From positions 4,035,001-4,099,000 of the forward strand of contig NC_092677.1 in NCBI RefSeq assembly GCF_964355755.1: a stretch of DNA of 64,000 bases, written 5' to 3'. The notes under the pieces were generated by a model. That model worked only from the letters and a program-made list of their open reading frames with translations. It was not told where the DNA came from and did no database searches. Below, in pieces: positions 20,638 to 33,046 of the stretch (within the stretch, counting starts at the first letter, position 1; each line of letters opens with the position of its first letter). The translations under genes were made by a program, and so were the position numbers. Source of the DNA: Antedon mediterranea (taxonomy: Eukaryota; Echinodermata; Crinoidea; Comatulida; Antedonidae).

Positions 20638-23600
20638 TTATGCACGGTTCAACTTAATTGGAAAGTTTTCTGTTATCAGGTGATCATCTTGTAATACCAC
20701 AACAACATTTACTTCAAATTCTGAAAAAAAAAAACACAGAAAAATGACAATGGTGTGGCTGGATCTCAATGGAGATAGAAAATAAAATAAGCAAAAAGCT
20801 AAATCAAAACAATAAAGTAAAACAGCAAGAAAAATTAAGAGCTTTCAGGCTACACTGTGCCTTCAGCACATACAGAATGTAATCACCATCAATGCAATGG
20901 CCACAATACTTACCTATTTTGAAATTACTAGTAGCAAGGGTTGGACACGTGAATAATCGCGGAAATACCATGTAGATTGGAATCGTTAAACCACGACAGA
21001 CATCGCCCTCACCAATCTGAATATTTTGAATTTCGGTAGCTAAAAAAAAATATATTGGGATGATTTTTTGATGTATTTAGATATGACATATGTATGACAC
21101 TAGATTTTACATATGACCCTAGATATGACATATGACCCTAGATATGACATATGACCCTAGATATGACATATGACCCTAGATTTGACATATGACCCTAGAT
21201 ATGACATATGACCCTAGATTTGACATCTGACCCTAGATTTGACATATGACCCTATATTTGACATATGACCCTAGATTTGACATATGGCCCTAGATTTGAC
21301 CTATAATCCTAGAAGAGGACCTCTGACCCTAGAACTTACCATCTCTAGCATAACCCTCAGCACATCCACAAGTTTCCACTCTGACCAGTTGAATTTCGAT
21401 GGACTTGATAGGTGCATCGCAGTGGTCAACTACCAACTGACCGGTCAGTGGTTTTGTGATGTTACAGTGAGCTGAATCTAGTCGTCCCTTTACAAGAAAC
21501 TTGGGAAGATTTGATTTCTGTGAAGGAGAAACATTTAGTATGAAAAATAATGTCCTAAAAATGTCATGGAAAGATTTTTTTTAAATAAAAATAAATTTGG
21601 CAATAGAAAAAATAAGTTTTTGGTAAATTTCTGCATACAGGGATTGTATAAGATGTAATGGTGCGTGGCTGCGTCGTAGTGGACGGGACTTCAAAATAGC
21701 AATATCTGATTGGCCAATGTGATGAATCAACATTCTATGGTTTTTTTGCATCTTGAATCACTTTTTGAACTGTAATTACATTGTAGTTAACCCTCTAGTT
21801 AATTATATAATCTCTTTGGTAAATATAATAACTGTCTGATCGCAATCCCTTTACATCTTCAACTTACATCTTTAACATTCTGGAGCGTTTCTGGCTTGAT
21901 TGAAAATGAAACAGGATTTGGAATTATCTTTTCCTTTTGTGGTTTGTACTCGATGATAAACTCAACCGTCTTTGTTAGATCTTTAGCCAGTAGAGGCCGC
22001 TTTATATCCGTCTTGATTAAATACTGCAAATAAATGAAAATCATTAAAAATAATTTGCACCATTTTCATATTTATATATATTTTATTACAAAGTAAAATC
22101 TTTCCATCAATTAAAAGAAAAAAATAATGTCAAAGGTCATACCAGTACCTGTATATTGACAAACACCCCATGGTATGTCTCATGAAGAGCTTTATTTCCT
22201 TTCGGTTTTAATGGAACTTCAAATGGAATTTCAGTCCTTCCTGATGGAAGCTTCCCTGGTTTAGCAACCACTAAACTATAATTCAGTAACGTGATGGGCT
22301 GCAAGTACAAAAAAAAAGACAAACTTAAAATTGGCAACAATTTCGTTTCAATAAGGTTGAGCGTAAATAGCTAATAAATAATACTAATGGTAAAATTATA
22401 CACATATTTTTATAAATACCTTTAGTGAACTGTAAAATGCCTCAAATAGGCCAACACTTTTTGAGCTCAGCTGCAATGTAACTAAGCCTTCTATTAACAG
22501 ATTAATACCCTGGTGCTGTAACTCTCCTTTACTATCGACCACTACAACACCAGCCAATACCTCCTGCAAAAAAAACCCCAAAAACAAAAACATTGAAAAA
22601 AATCGAAAAAAAAAAGCAAATATGCTCTAGAAAAAAACAGTCAAACCCAGACAGACCCTTTTTTAATTAAAAAAAAATGTTTTTATTTTTAGGCTGATAA
22701 ATTAAAAAGACTATAAAAATAAATAAATCTATGCCTAGAGGTTTGTAGTACTACAGTATATATATGGGATTATGGTCGAAGCGGCCGCCAACCAAAGTGG
22801 CCGCTAGTTCAATAACGGTAATTTGTATGGAACGCCGTGTGTGCTTTGATTGTCGTTGTTTTGTAATTTTTGATTGTCATTGTTTTGATCAACAGGTTTT
22901 CTTTTCCTCGGACGTAAATAACAACCTACATATTATTAATATTATGTAATTTATTCTCTTTTTTTACAGATTGAATATGATACGTTCTTTTAAACGAAAT
23001 GGCGAATCGATGATTACTTACTTTAACTGTTCTAAATGATATAGGCCTATATGTTTAATAAAGTCAATAAAATACATTGTGGTGTTTGTATTGTATATTA
23101 ATATAATATATAATAAGCCAATTATTAAGAATGATATATATATTTTTTCAATAAAGTATAACAAAATATATTTATTGTATATTAATATATTAGTAAAGTA
23201 ACTACTGTAAGTAGTACGTGTTCGCAAACATAATTTAATTACAATAACATGATGACATCAATTTATTTATTTAATATCCTTAATTGTTTTATACCTTCAG
23301 ATATATAAATATTGATCAATTTAAAATGAGTTTTAAATACTAAAATAAGATGCGTCTGTACGGTACGGTAATTAATTACGCGAATTTCTGCTAATAACTC
23401 GACTGGCGGCCGGCCAGGAATAGTGCTGTAGAAGGTTGCGTTTTCGTCTTTACGTTGCTTTTATTAAAAACACAAACAATGTATTACAATGGAATAACAC
23501 TTAAATGTATAACACACCCTATTACTAATCAATAAAAACAAGATTCGATAGTACAGTGTAAACTAAACGAGATATAAAAATTCGGCAATACCGTACGTAA

Positions 23601-26600
23601 ATTATTATTGCAATAATGTATAAAGATTCGATGTAAATGAGATATAAAGATTCGGCAATACCGTACGTAAATTATTAATGCAATACCGTATAAAGATTCG
23701 ATAGTATGTAAATGAGATATAAATATTCGGCAATACCGTACGTAAATTATTATTGCAATACTGAAAGATTTGATAGTATGTAAATGAGATATAAATATTC
23801 GGCAATACCGTACGTAAATTATTATTGTAATACTGAAAGATTTGATAGTATGTAAATGAGATATAAATATTCGGCAATACCGTACGTAAATTATTAATGC
23901 AATACTGTATAAATGAGATAAATATTCGGCAATACCGTACGTAAATTATTAAAGCAATACTGTATAAAGATTCGATAGGAGAGTGCTCAAGAAACGTCGG
24001 GTCAGTTCAACGTTATTTTTTATGTATTTAAAAAAAAAGGAGATATAAATAAACTAATAAATAGTACGTAAATGAGACATAAAGGTTCAATAGTATGTGG
24101 ATTATGATGCATAAATGATTAATGATTCGATAGTATATGTAAATATATTTAGTTAGTTAATATTAAAATACAAATAAAAATACATTGGTTTATCGGCAGG
24201 CAAACTTAATTATTATAGAAATATAAAGATTCGATAGTACATGATTTGGCTTATATTTATTGGTTTGACCATTTATTTATTTGGAATTACACCTTTAGAT
24301 CGGTGGCACACTTAGCACAAAGGTGCATCCTTTACAATAACAATATAAAATATAACAATTAACAGAAAAAGTAAAAAGGCAAAAGCAACTATCAACCCTA
24401 TCCTACCACCCCCCCCCCCCCCTCCAATTTACATCGATACATACAGTAGATCATTACTTTACACAATTGAATACAAAACAAACACAGGTTATTACGCAAA
24501 CCCACCAACCCCCTCACCCACCCCTCAATTTACTTAATGTAGCAATGTAGATAACATAGTTATTGAGTCATGGAATTCAGTGAATCATTTCGAAATTTCC
24601 ATGCTTGTTTTAGGTATCTTTTACAAAAACTATCCAAAATATTTTCACACTCTTCATCAATTAAATTATCTGAGTATCCCAAAATATATTTAAGTTTGTC
24701 ATTTTCATGAGAAGTATAAAAAGTATCAAACATATCTTTGCTGCCATTTCTATACATATCCACATATTAATTAAATAATTCCTGATTACGTATATTATTT
24801 AAAGCTGGACAATTAAGGATGAAATGATGGATGTCTTCGTTCGAATTTGTACCGCATAATTTACATTTTTTATTATTATATCAATATTCCAATTTGCAGT
24901 TCTATCATTCAAAGGTAGAGTATTTGAACGAGCTTTAAATTTTAATGCAGCACCTTCAAAATTAGTTTTATCAATTAAGTAGTTTTCAAGTCCATGTTTT
25001 GATTTTTAATGTTTCATAGATGTGGAGACTTGATTTGTAATTCAATTCTCCATTCATCTATCATTATAGAGTTAAGTTTTCTTAAGATTTCAGAAATTGG
25101 AAAGTAGACTTCTTTATAATTTGAGACTAGAGAGTGGTGAAAATATTTTTGGAATAACAATTACACTTCAAGAGAATATCGTTTATACAAGATAGAAACT
25201 TATACCTTAAGTCTTTAAATACACAATTAAGTTGTAGCATTCCAATAAACATAATTTTTGGCCATCGATAGTTTTCCATCTTTATAATTCTATGGAAGTA
25301 TTTCATACGAAGAGCGTTATGGATCTCGTTAATTGGAGACCAACCAAACTCTCCATATAAGGCGGCACAAGGTGTATTTCGAGGTGCTTTTAAGATATAA
25401 CGCGCCATTTGGAGCTGGAGAAGCTCTAGTTTACCATACATACAGCTGTAACTCAACTCGCCATAGGCCATGGCGTTGACAACGACAATCAAAGATTAAA
25501 GCGCACATGGCGTTCCATACAAATGACGATACAGTCGACCTTCTCATTTACACACTTCTCAATTACGAACCTTCTATTTTACGAACGCCGTTCGAACGAT
25601 GACGTCATCAGTACCATTAATAAAACTTTTACGTACCTACTAATTTATTATCTTCTTAATTTATTAAACTACCCCAAAACAATTATTTCATAAATAAAGC
25701 AAAGCTTATTAAAAACGATCCACGATTTATTTCTAGTTTAAAAGTTGTCTATTCCTAGGCCGTTAGCTAGGCCGTTTAGTCTAGGCCTAAGCTAGAGATC
25801 ATCATCCCCACTGCTGGGAGTGCATGGAGAGCACCCTGCACGTGTTTTTGAAAAAAACAAATGTTGATCGCGAACTGCAAAAAGGGCTAGCTACGATGAC
25901 CATACTATCAATTTAGTTTTGTTTGTGGGATCAGGTGCCGTTTTCGGCCACCTCGACTTATATGGACTATACCATTATTATGATAGGGGTGTGGTGTATT
26001 ATGTTTTATGTAGAGAAGGGTGGCTATTGAATGGGAAGACAATACAATTGTTATGTTATGTAACCTACAGTACAAACTACAAGGAACAATACAGAACATC
26101 AAAAACTAGCAATGCATGTACTTTTTATAAGGCATGTTATTATTAGGTACTGTGTGCCAAGATTTTGTAACAATTACTATATATTAACTAAAGATATTTT
26201 AAATAAAACAAATTTTATAGACAAATTTAATGAAGAACCATCTACTAACTGGATAAAGCCATTTAGGAAAAATAATAAACAAGTTGATCATAACGAGTGG
26301 TTTTCAAAGGCCCAAAGCAAAACGAAATTCCATGCAAAACAACTTTAACGGAATATACTATGTATAAAGGAACCAAACCTTGAACAATATTTGTTAGATA
26401 AAACTAATTTTAAGAGTATCAATTTAAAATTTAAAGAAAGATCAAACTCTCTAGATCTTGAGGGTCGTAGACAATCCTGGTCAAATCATAACACAGGATT
26501 ATGTAAGATGTGTACAGTACTAACGAAAAAGAAACAGTAAACCATTTTTTATTTAAATGTCCTTCATTAAACTCTGTTAGACAAATTAAGTGTGTACCGG

Positions 26601-28539
26601 GATAATTTTAATTGTGGACCTTAGGAATTAAAACACCACTTTATGCTAGACAATTTATTCACTGAAAATGAAACATTAGGAAAAATCTTTGATTTTTATT
26701 GTAAAAAATATTTAATGAAAGCATGGGTTACTAGATCTACAATGTTATCAGTTATCGGCCCAATCCTATCGGTAGATAAATCATATATTTTATTTTCTTG
26801 AACTAAACATAAATAAAACGAAAGAAATAAGGATTGATTTTCGAAAAACATAATTGGTCTGACAGTATACATTAATTAAAGTAAAGGAAGTAGAGATTGT
26901 TAACAATTATAAGTATCTGGCAGTAGTGTTTGACTAAAGCTAAATGGGTGGACATGATCGTAGTTAAGAAGTTAAATACAAGGCTGTACTGCTTGAGGAA
27001 ACTCGGTTCTTTGGGGTAAAGCAGCATATTTGTACTATAGAATGTTTATGTTTTACTAATCAGTGATGTTCTATTTGGGCATATTGTATATTGGGCTAGG
27101 AATATCAGTAAGGGAATGTAAGGGGGATAAAGACCGAATTGAGAAGGTGCTGGGTAGAGCGGGGAAAGTAATTGGTTTGTCTAGTATGCAAATGCTTGAC
27201 TCGTTCTACAGCGAACGGCTTTCCGATGTATTCCATGCTATATTGGAAGACACCAATGCACTTGAACATACTGTATAAGTAAATAAAATAAATAAAATGT
27301 ATTTCTACACAGAAACGTTTAAAAACGTGTTTAAAACATTTTTTTAGAAAGAAAAGACCAAACCTAAAAACATACAATGTCAAACGCTGTGTTTTCTGAG
27401 AACAAAATGGTACAGATTCATTGACAAAATTATAATGTTTATTTGTTTTACTGATTACCTAATAATCAGTATGTGATAAATATACTACTGTCATCTTTAT
27501 TAAATGTACTACTGTGTTATCGTTAGGTAAATTATATTTTTTATTTGTAACTCAAATAAAAACTTTCTTTATAAATTATATACTTTTTGTATCTATAAAT
27601 CTGTAAAAATTATATAGAAATAAAGAGCCATAATATACTGCATTAACTTGAAAACTGAAATTAATTCTACGGCATGCAGGGCGTAGTTGTTTTCCCTTTG
27701 TTGCTGAAACAACAAGAAAAACAAAAGAACAAAAGCAGCAGTATTTTAACATCTTTTTATAATGGTATAGTCCATACAAGTCGAGGTGGCCGAAAACGGC
27801 ACCTGATCCTGTTTGTGCATGTGGTTACGATATAAAAAAACACTTGACTCTTATTTATTAACATTTTAAAACTTTGTTGTCAGTCGTCGCGTATCGTAGC
27901 CATTTTTCTGGGAATTCCATTTTACTTGCTGTCAAACACCACACATACATAGTAGCTTAAAAATGTAAATATTTGCGGTCCAGAACGGATTTGATATTAT
28001 TACTTTAGGAACGAGTTCGTAAATTACAGTTTGTGTCAAAATATGCACAATAAAAAGTAAACGATGGAATTTTGGTACAGAGAGTGTGTGTAACGTAACA
28101 AAATGCAGAAATATCAATCTTTTTGGCATTTAAGGTGTTAATTTACATGTTAAATCTAATTCAAATTGTTTTATACTGTATTTTTAATACTGTTTGTTCT
28201 TTATAGTGTACTATATACACAGTAAGTTGTACATAGGGCATTTTGTTTGGACATGTTTTTACCACTGATTTAATAGAGGGCGCTTTTTTCCGAACCTTCC
28301 CATTTACGAACTTTTTCATTTACGAACGCCTCTCTCAGACCAAGGGGTACGTAAATGAGAAGGTCGACTGTATTATTAAACTGGCGGCCGCTTCGACCAC
28401 CATGATACTCCGGCTAGGCCTAGGCCAGGCCCTGGCCTAGCTTGTTTCATGTTTATTATAAATGAGTTTTAAAAACTGAACTTACCCCTTCGTGGTAAAC
28501 TTTATTAACCTTCTTAAGTCGTACATCGAGAGCAGCCAT
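20638..28539 (-). CDS. VPS26C: VPS26C (DSCR3), arrestin-like subunit of Retriever
   Basis: Seven coding exons join in phase: 28486-28539 (ATG at 28539), 22420-22563, 22149-22298, 21868-22023, 21340-21517, 20914-21039 and 20638-20720. They total 891 nt, or 296 aa (human 297). Matching stretches include MAALDVRLKKVNKVYHEG, LQLSSKSVGLFEAFY, ETYHGVFVNIQ, RPLLAKDLTKT, ETCGCAEGYARD and DDHLITENFPIKL. The protein is the cargo-side arrestin-fold subunit of Retriever (with VPS29 and VPS35L), which works with the CCC/Commander complex in endosome-to-surface recycling of membrane proteins. The first intron, 22564-28485, is 5.9 kb and packed with transposon remnants. Confidence 0.96.
21085..21335. repeat. 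19-bp minisatellite in a VPS26C intron
   Basis: About 12 units of GACATATGACCCTAGATTT (or -ATAT) stand head to tail and decay toward the right end, which almost touches the exon donor at 21338-21339. Confidence 0.85.
22764..23580. other. Left part of VPS26C intron 1
   Basis: The segment carries GAAGCGGCCGCC at about 22778, which is inverted to GGCGGCCGCTTC at about 28384, and GGCGGCCGGCC near 23404. There is no coding potential. It may hold one end of a large inserted element. Confidence 0.35.
23578..23985. repeat. Tandem repeat of about 72 bp (6 units) in VPS26C intron 1
   Basis: TTCGGCAATACCGTACGTAA recurs near 23581, 23651, 23726, 23799, 23870 and 23924, with spacings of about 54-75 bp. 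The linker is ATTCGATAGTATGTAAATGA. The short open frame across it is a by-product of the repeat. Confidence 0.85.
24265..25500 (-). mobile_element. Non-LTR retrotransposon fragment (3' end)
   Basis: The minus strand encodes pieces of a LINE C-terminal region: LQLQMARYILKAPRNTPCAA, YGEFGWSP and MKYFHRIIKM at 25127-25492, then a zinc-knuckle-like part and KYILGYSDN with KRYLKQAWKFRN at 24560-24763. The 3' UTR with an AAATAAATAAATGG tail ends near 24265. The reading frame is broken between the two pieces. A C14-class poly-C run sits at about 24407-24421. Confidence 0.75.
26100..26810 (+). mobile_element. LINE 3' fragment A nested in the foldback element
   Basis: The plus strand carries broken frames typical of a LINE C-terminus: WIKPFRKNNKQVDHNEW, RSNSLDLEGRRQSWSNHNTG then a LCKMC zinc-knuckle start, and a TVNHFLFKCPSLN-type motif after a frame shift. 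Stops and shifts show that it is inactive. Confidence 0.6.
26830..27420 (+). mobile_element. LINE 3' fragment B nested in the foldback element
   Basis: A second reverse-transcriptase C-terminal remnant shows a VNNYKYL-like start, LYCLRKLGS, GRAGKVIGL and LEDTNALEHTV across several frames with stops. Fragment A has a different signature, so this comes from another LINE family. Confidence 0.6.
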
Positions 28540-28941
28540 GTTATCGTTAATTAAGCTTTAAAAACACAACAAATTGTTTACCTAGTAGTAGGCCTTGTAA
28601 CGCCAAATGAAGTGACATTGCCAAATGAGGTTCGCGTGGCCTGTATCGCACAAGGCTAGGTCACTTAATTTGGCAGCACGTTTCTGGCGAGCTAATCGTG
28701 TTATAAATATTGATATTACTTATTTCCAAATAAACACAAACTGAAAATTATTAACCGGAGTATTTCTAACCTAATAACCTTTACTCATTGTATGAAATTA
28801 AACCATTATAACTGAAACATACGACGAAAATTTACTATTTTAGTGTAAAAAACGTTCATCGAAAAATCTAGAAAACTCGAAATGCATGATGGGAAGCCTA
28901 CCGACCCCTTTCTAAGCAGCTGGAAAAGAAGACTACTCGTT

Positions 28942-29021
28942 TTAGCGCCAAAGGAAAGTGTCTGAAGTCACGTCTGCATGTTATGCGGACATGGTCTGGG
29001 ACAATTTTCCTTTGGCGCTAA
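28942..29021. repeat. Inverted repeat with 16-bp arms
   Basis: TTAGCGCCAAAGGAAA and TTTTCCTTTGGCGCTAA flank a spacer of about 47 bp. It is probably a small nested element or hairpin in the large TIR element. Confidence 0.6.
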
Positions 29022-29604
29022 AGCGTTTAGTGTTTGAGTTATGGGACGCTATTGCTGCATTATTTTCTAGTAATATTTTGATTTGACGTTCCTTTCGTCG
29101 GTACATTATTCCCGTTATTATTTTGTTCGGTTTTATGAATTTCTATGTTTATGTTTTCAAATTAAAATGATTATTCGTTGAATATGAATGTATCCTGTTA
29201 TTCTACTGATTATTATATATTTTTTTTTTTTTTAACATTGCTTACTATTTAATCAATTCCGTTTTTTTAAATGTATATGACCAATGTTATTTAGGCCTAT
29301 GTTTTTTATTTATAAGTTCTTTAAAAATATTAGTTACATGATCACATTTTTGTCACTTATTATACCTACAGTATAACACTATATTTCCTTTGATGTCTGA
29401 AACATTAAAACATAAATTCGCAATACTATGGCGAACCTAAGTCGCAAATTGTTAGTTGGATATTCGTTATAATTTCATCATCTCATTTGTTACACATGTG
29501 TGTGTGACCTATAATAAATAAATAAGGGATGGTAGGCCTAAAGGTAGTCGAGGGGAAATTCATCAAATTGTTTCATCAAAACAATAACTCATAAGGTCGG
29601 AAAC

Positions 29605-29671
29605 ATTTAGATAATGGAACCAAATTTTGCAATAAAGTCTTTATTGCAAAATTTGGTTCCATTATCTAAAT
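29605..29671. repeat. Near-perfect palindrome, 33-bp arms, 1-nt spacer
   Basis: The left arm contains GGAACCAAATTTTGCAATAA and the right arm its exact inverse, centred on T29638. I could find no mismatch from 29605 to 29671. It is built from two inverted copies of the internal repeat of the surrounding element. Confidence 0.9.
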
Positions 29672-30464
29672 ATTAAAAGATGAGATATTGCCTTGTTCTC
29701 TTTTGTTATCAATCTTTTCATGTCACGTACCGTAATAGAATGTAACAGTTGAACATGCATATCACAATAAATAAATAATGGCACCTAATTAGTTAAGCAT
29801 TTTCATCAAGTTTTAACAATATTTGATGTCGGAAACATTTCCAATAATAGAGACTAATTTTGCAATATGTTAGATATTTTATTCAGCTGGTACTTTTTAC
29901 CTTGATGTCGGAAACATTTGAACATAAATACGCAATAATGGATCATAATTGTGCAATGAAGTTGTCATCTCATTTGTTCATATGGATGTGAGAAACAGTT
30001 TGGATGGGAATGTGGTGAGCGAAATTCTAAGCAAGCTAAATACATGATACAGTTATTTTAAGGTTGGGAATTACACAACGTGAATTCGCAAATAATTGAA
30101 CGTAATTTTGCAATAAAGTCGTCCAATAAAGTAGTTTGTTCATATTACGATGTGGGAAACAAGTTTGGATGGGAATGGGGTGGTGAGCAAAATTCTAAGT
30201 AAGTATTACTTCGAAGTCGGAAACAACCTTAAATTCGCAATAATGCAATGGAACCTAATTTTGCAATGAAGTCGGTCACCTTGTTTGTTCATACGATGTT
30301 GAAAACATGTTCGGAGGGGTGGACGAAATTCTAGGAAGCTAAATACAGTTACCGTAGTTATAACACTAATTATTTTGAGGTCGGGAATATTAGAATTTAT
30401 ACTTAAATGGAACCTAATTTTGCAATGGAGATTGCATGCGTTATTTTCATCTCGATTGTTCGTT

Positions 30465-31950
30465 CCATCAATTCATACGTCGTACATAATATGGAACATG
30501 CATGCACTTTTATACTTTGTGGGGTGATGAGAGTGGGACGCTACTGTAAGTTAATATTTTTTATTTATTGACATACAGTAATTTAATTAGCTATATCGAT
30601 GGAATAATAGTAGATTAGGCTTATATATACACATTTGCAGCCTTCACTATTTATAGAATAAATCAGCATTAAATAAGCCAGTGGGTAAATCTTTATGGAA
30701 TTCATTCAAAAGGAAAGCAATATGCTTAACATTGAATGTGAAAGATATAACAATAAAGAAACAAGTATAGAAAAATGGGTAGCTTTAAGAAATACTATTA
30801 TGTTAATATAAATTCTAATTTGCTCGATTATCAGAAAAGGAATTCACTGTGATATGAGTTACAGGTGGTGCTGATCTGATTTAATTCGTTTTATCTTTAA
30901 TTCGTTTTATCTTGTATATAAATACATTGTATAATCCGGGTTGTAAAATTAAAACAAACAATTGAAAATCTCACAAATTCTTTATGTGTAAAATATTTTA
31001 AAACGAAGAACATTAATGAAAATAGGAGGCAATACGGAATTCATAAATGTAAAAATGTTACTGATGAATTGTAACGACATTGGGAATTAACAAATGTGTT
31101 AAATAATATGATTTTATGTAATGACATGAGATAATATATGAATGTGGATAAAAGTGGTGTTTGCGCCACAAAAGAGAAAAAAAAAGCTATCGATGGAATG
31201 GTGGGTACGAAATCCATGATAATTTAGTTACTTATCTAAAATAAATTCGACGGGAACCTGATTTTACAAGAGGACCTCTTATATGAGTTTGTGAGGACTC
31301 CGTTTATAGAGGACATCTTAATATCTATTCTAAAGACTCCTTAATATCAGTTCTAGAATTAACCTTAATTCAATTCAAATAGATCAGTTCTTTTCTAATG
31401 AAGAATCTGGGCAATTTACAATCAAGCAACAACACCACATAATTCTACGTGAATTCTGCTGTACGTGAGCTAGCCTTAATAATACCGCCTGATTACGGTA
31501 TATAGGCCTACAGTATTATGACGACGCATTCTACCGATATTAAAACAAAATGAAAATATTAAATTGGCTTCGTCGAAATGTTGTACCTTGATAGACAGAC
31601 CCCCAAGCAGACAGCCCACATTACTGTACAGACAATCTGCACTGCAGCACAATCTATTGGTTTTAACTGTACACGCGGTGATTCAACTAAAAGCAGTAAA
31701 AACACACAAGGCGTATCATATAATTTGCGGACCATGACCGAAGCACTTCCGCTTTGATCTATTCGACGAAAATCAAAAAAGGATAACTATTTTCTGCTTT
31801 ATATTTAATTTAATGTAATTACTAATAGCTTGATCTAATAACAGGCGTAACAACACAGAATACATATTGTAGTTTAATACTGGCTTAAATATGTTTGTTT
31901 TATATAAACTGTATTTTACAAAATTACAATAGAACTTCATTTTGCAATAG
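30465..31950. other. Right interior of the TIR element, no gene seen
   Basis: AT-rich sequence with no conserved coding exon. A short ATTCGTTTTATCTT duplication lies near 30885-30915, and the rest shows nothing recognisable. Confidence 0.4.
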
Positions 31951-32402
31951 TACCTAATTTGGCGCCTTAGACGCCAAATTAAGTGCGGTACCTCATTTGG
32001 CAGTGGTACCTCATTTGGCGTGACAGGCCTCTCTCAAGTCCTCAGTCTACCGATTGAATCCTATTCTATTCTAAACACAAACTCGAGCGTAAAGAGGCCC
32101 TCTACATATTTGTGGAGAAATGAATGGAGAGAGAAAGGGAAATTAATGAAATTGAATGTACAAATTCTGAAAAATACAAGCTCAACGAACATTATTTTAC
32201 TTCTCAGGTCGGTCTAGCCTAGGTCTATATATTTCTTTTTTCATTTTTATTTTATTTTTGTTTAATGAATGATTGCGAGCCAATTACTATTTATATTTAG
32301 CAAATAGTCTAGTAAGACACCAATGGCATCCCATACATATTGGTTATTTCACGCTCGAGTTTTTCACGCTCGTCAAAAAAACCGACAAAATTCAACCTGC
32401 AA

Positions 32403-32898
32403 ATGATGCAAAACCTTAGCTTCGGAAAGGTAGCGATTGGTAGAATCTTATATAATAAGTTGTCGAGTACATTTGCTTTCAGATGTGGCATTTCTAGTTT
32501 TGATCCAAAGATTCTAGATACAATCGCCTGTCCATTAAGTAAAGAAAAGCTAAGGTAGGTCGGATGAAAAATGTGTCAGGGGGTTGTGAAAGCTATCGCA
32601 TGGCTGGTGTCTCTCTGGTGGTGGGTTAGATAAATTCAGTAAGAGGCCTAGGATATTGGAAGTTATGAAACGCCAAATACGCCTTTAAGCACGGTATAAA
32701 ACAATTTATATAAAATAAAAGCATTTAAAAATATCACATCTTTTTATTTCCAGATATGATCCTGTCAATGATGAGCTGATTAATGATAAACTTGGTGTCT
32801 CGTATAAAATTACCAATGGAATCCCAAACTTAATTCCGAGTGATGGAAAAGTTATCAAGGAAAAAGAAAATTCAAATAATAATATGAAAGAAACATAA
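32403..32898 (+). CDS. PYURF: preY-like mitochondrial TRM112-family protein
   Basis: Exons 32403-32554 and 32754-32898 give 98 aa. A basic and hydrophobic N-terminus (MMQNLSFGKVAIGRILYNKL) is a plausible mitochondrial presequence. The UPF0434/Trm112-like core follows: FDPKILDTIACPLSKEKLRY, NDELINDKLGVSYKI and NGIPNLIPSD. Human preY matches closely at CPLS, LRY, ELIN and GIPN-IP. PreY is a mitochondrial chaperone-like partner of AdoMet-dependent methyltransferases used in complex I and coenzyme Q biogenesis. Two adjacent ATGs start the frame and the first is chosen. A strong donor 32 nt after the stop links the transcript toward MVK. Confidence 0.92.
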
Positions 32899-32930
32899 CA
32901 ATACATTCTATCGGAACAAATTTGTTTTAG

Positions 32931-33031
32931 GTACGTGTATAGGCCAGCCAACTATATCCGGATTATTTTACATCCATATATTCCTAAACAACATGATTTT
33001 ATTTAATTAACATGTTTATTATTTTCTATAG
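32931..33031 (+). other. Candidate 101-nt intron between the preY stop codon and the MVK start codon
   Basis: TTTTAG followed by GTACGTGT at 32931 is a strong donor. TATTATTTTCTATAG ending at 33031 is a strong acceptor. The acceptor lies 15 nt before the MVK start codon. Removal of this intron would place the two coding regions on one mRNA, 47 nt apart. No separate promoter can be read in the gap. Confidence 0.55.
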
Positions 33032-33046
33032 GGAAATGAAGATTTA

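Larger units (their letters stand above)
25530..28372. mobile_element. Foldback-like composite DNA element (pogo/Tigger-style ends)
   Basis: The left end at 25530 reads ACAGTCGACCTTCTCATTTA and the right end at 28372 is its exact inverse. Subterminal TTACGAAC and TTTACGAACG motifs occur at both sides. A second inner inverted pair (CAGGTGCCGTTTTCGGCCAC near 25932 and its inverse near 27786) is nested inside. The interior holds two unrelated LINE fragments and no transposase ORF that I can see. A perfect TGACGTCA palindrome lies near 25600. Confidence 0.65.
28590..32028. mobile_element. 3.4 kb terminal-inverted-repeat element between VPS26C and preY
   Basis: The left end (AGGCCTTGTAACGCCAAATG, then TTGCCAAATGAGG) is inverted at the right end (CCTCATTTGGCAGTGG and CATTTGGCGTGACAGGCCT). 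Both ends hold two or three subterminal copies of GCCAAATGAGG or AATTTGGCG. The interior has degenerate repeats built on GTCGGAAACATTT and AACCTAATTTTGCAAT (29390-30460). No transposase ORF is visible. It separates two divergent genes. Confidence 0.6.

Noticed and set aside
23605-23877. 90-aa repetitive ORF (NIYISFTYYQIF repeats)
   Set aside because: It is a translation of the 72-bp tandem repeat in VPS26C intron 1 with no other support.
26112-26348. Short plus-strand gene inside the foldback element
   Set aside because: The frame belongs to a broken LINE C-terminus and is interrupted just downstream.
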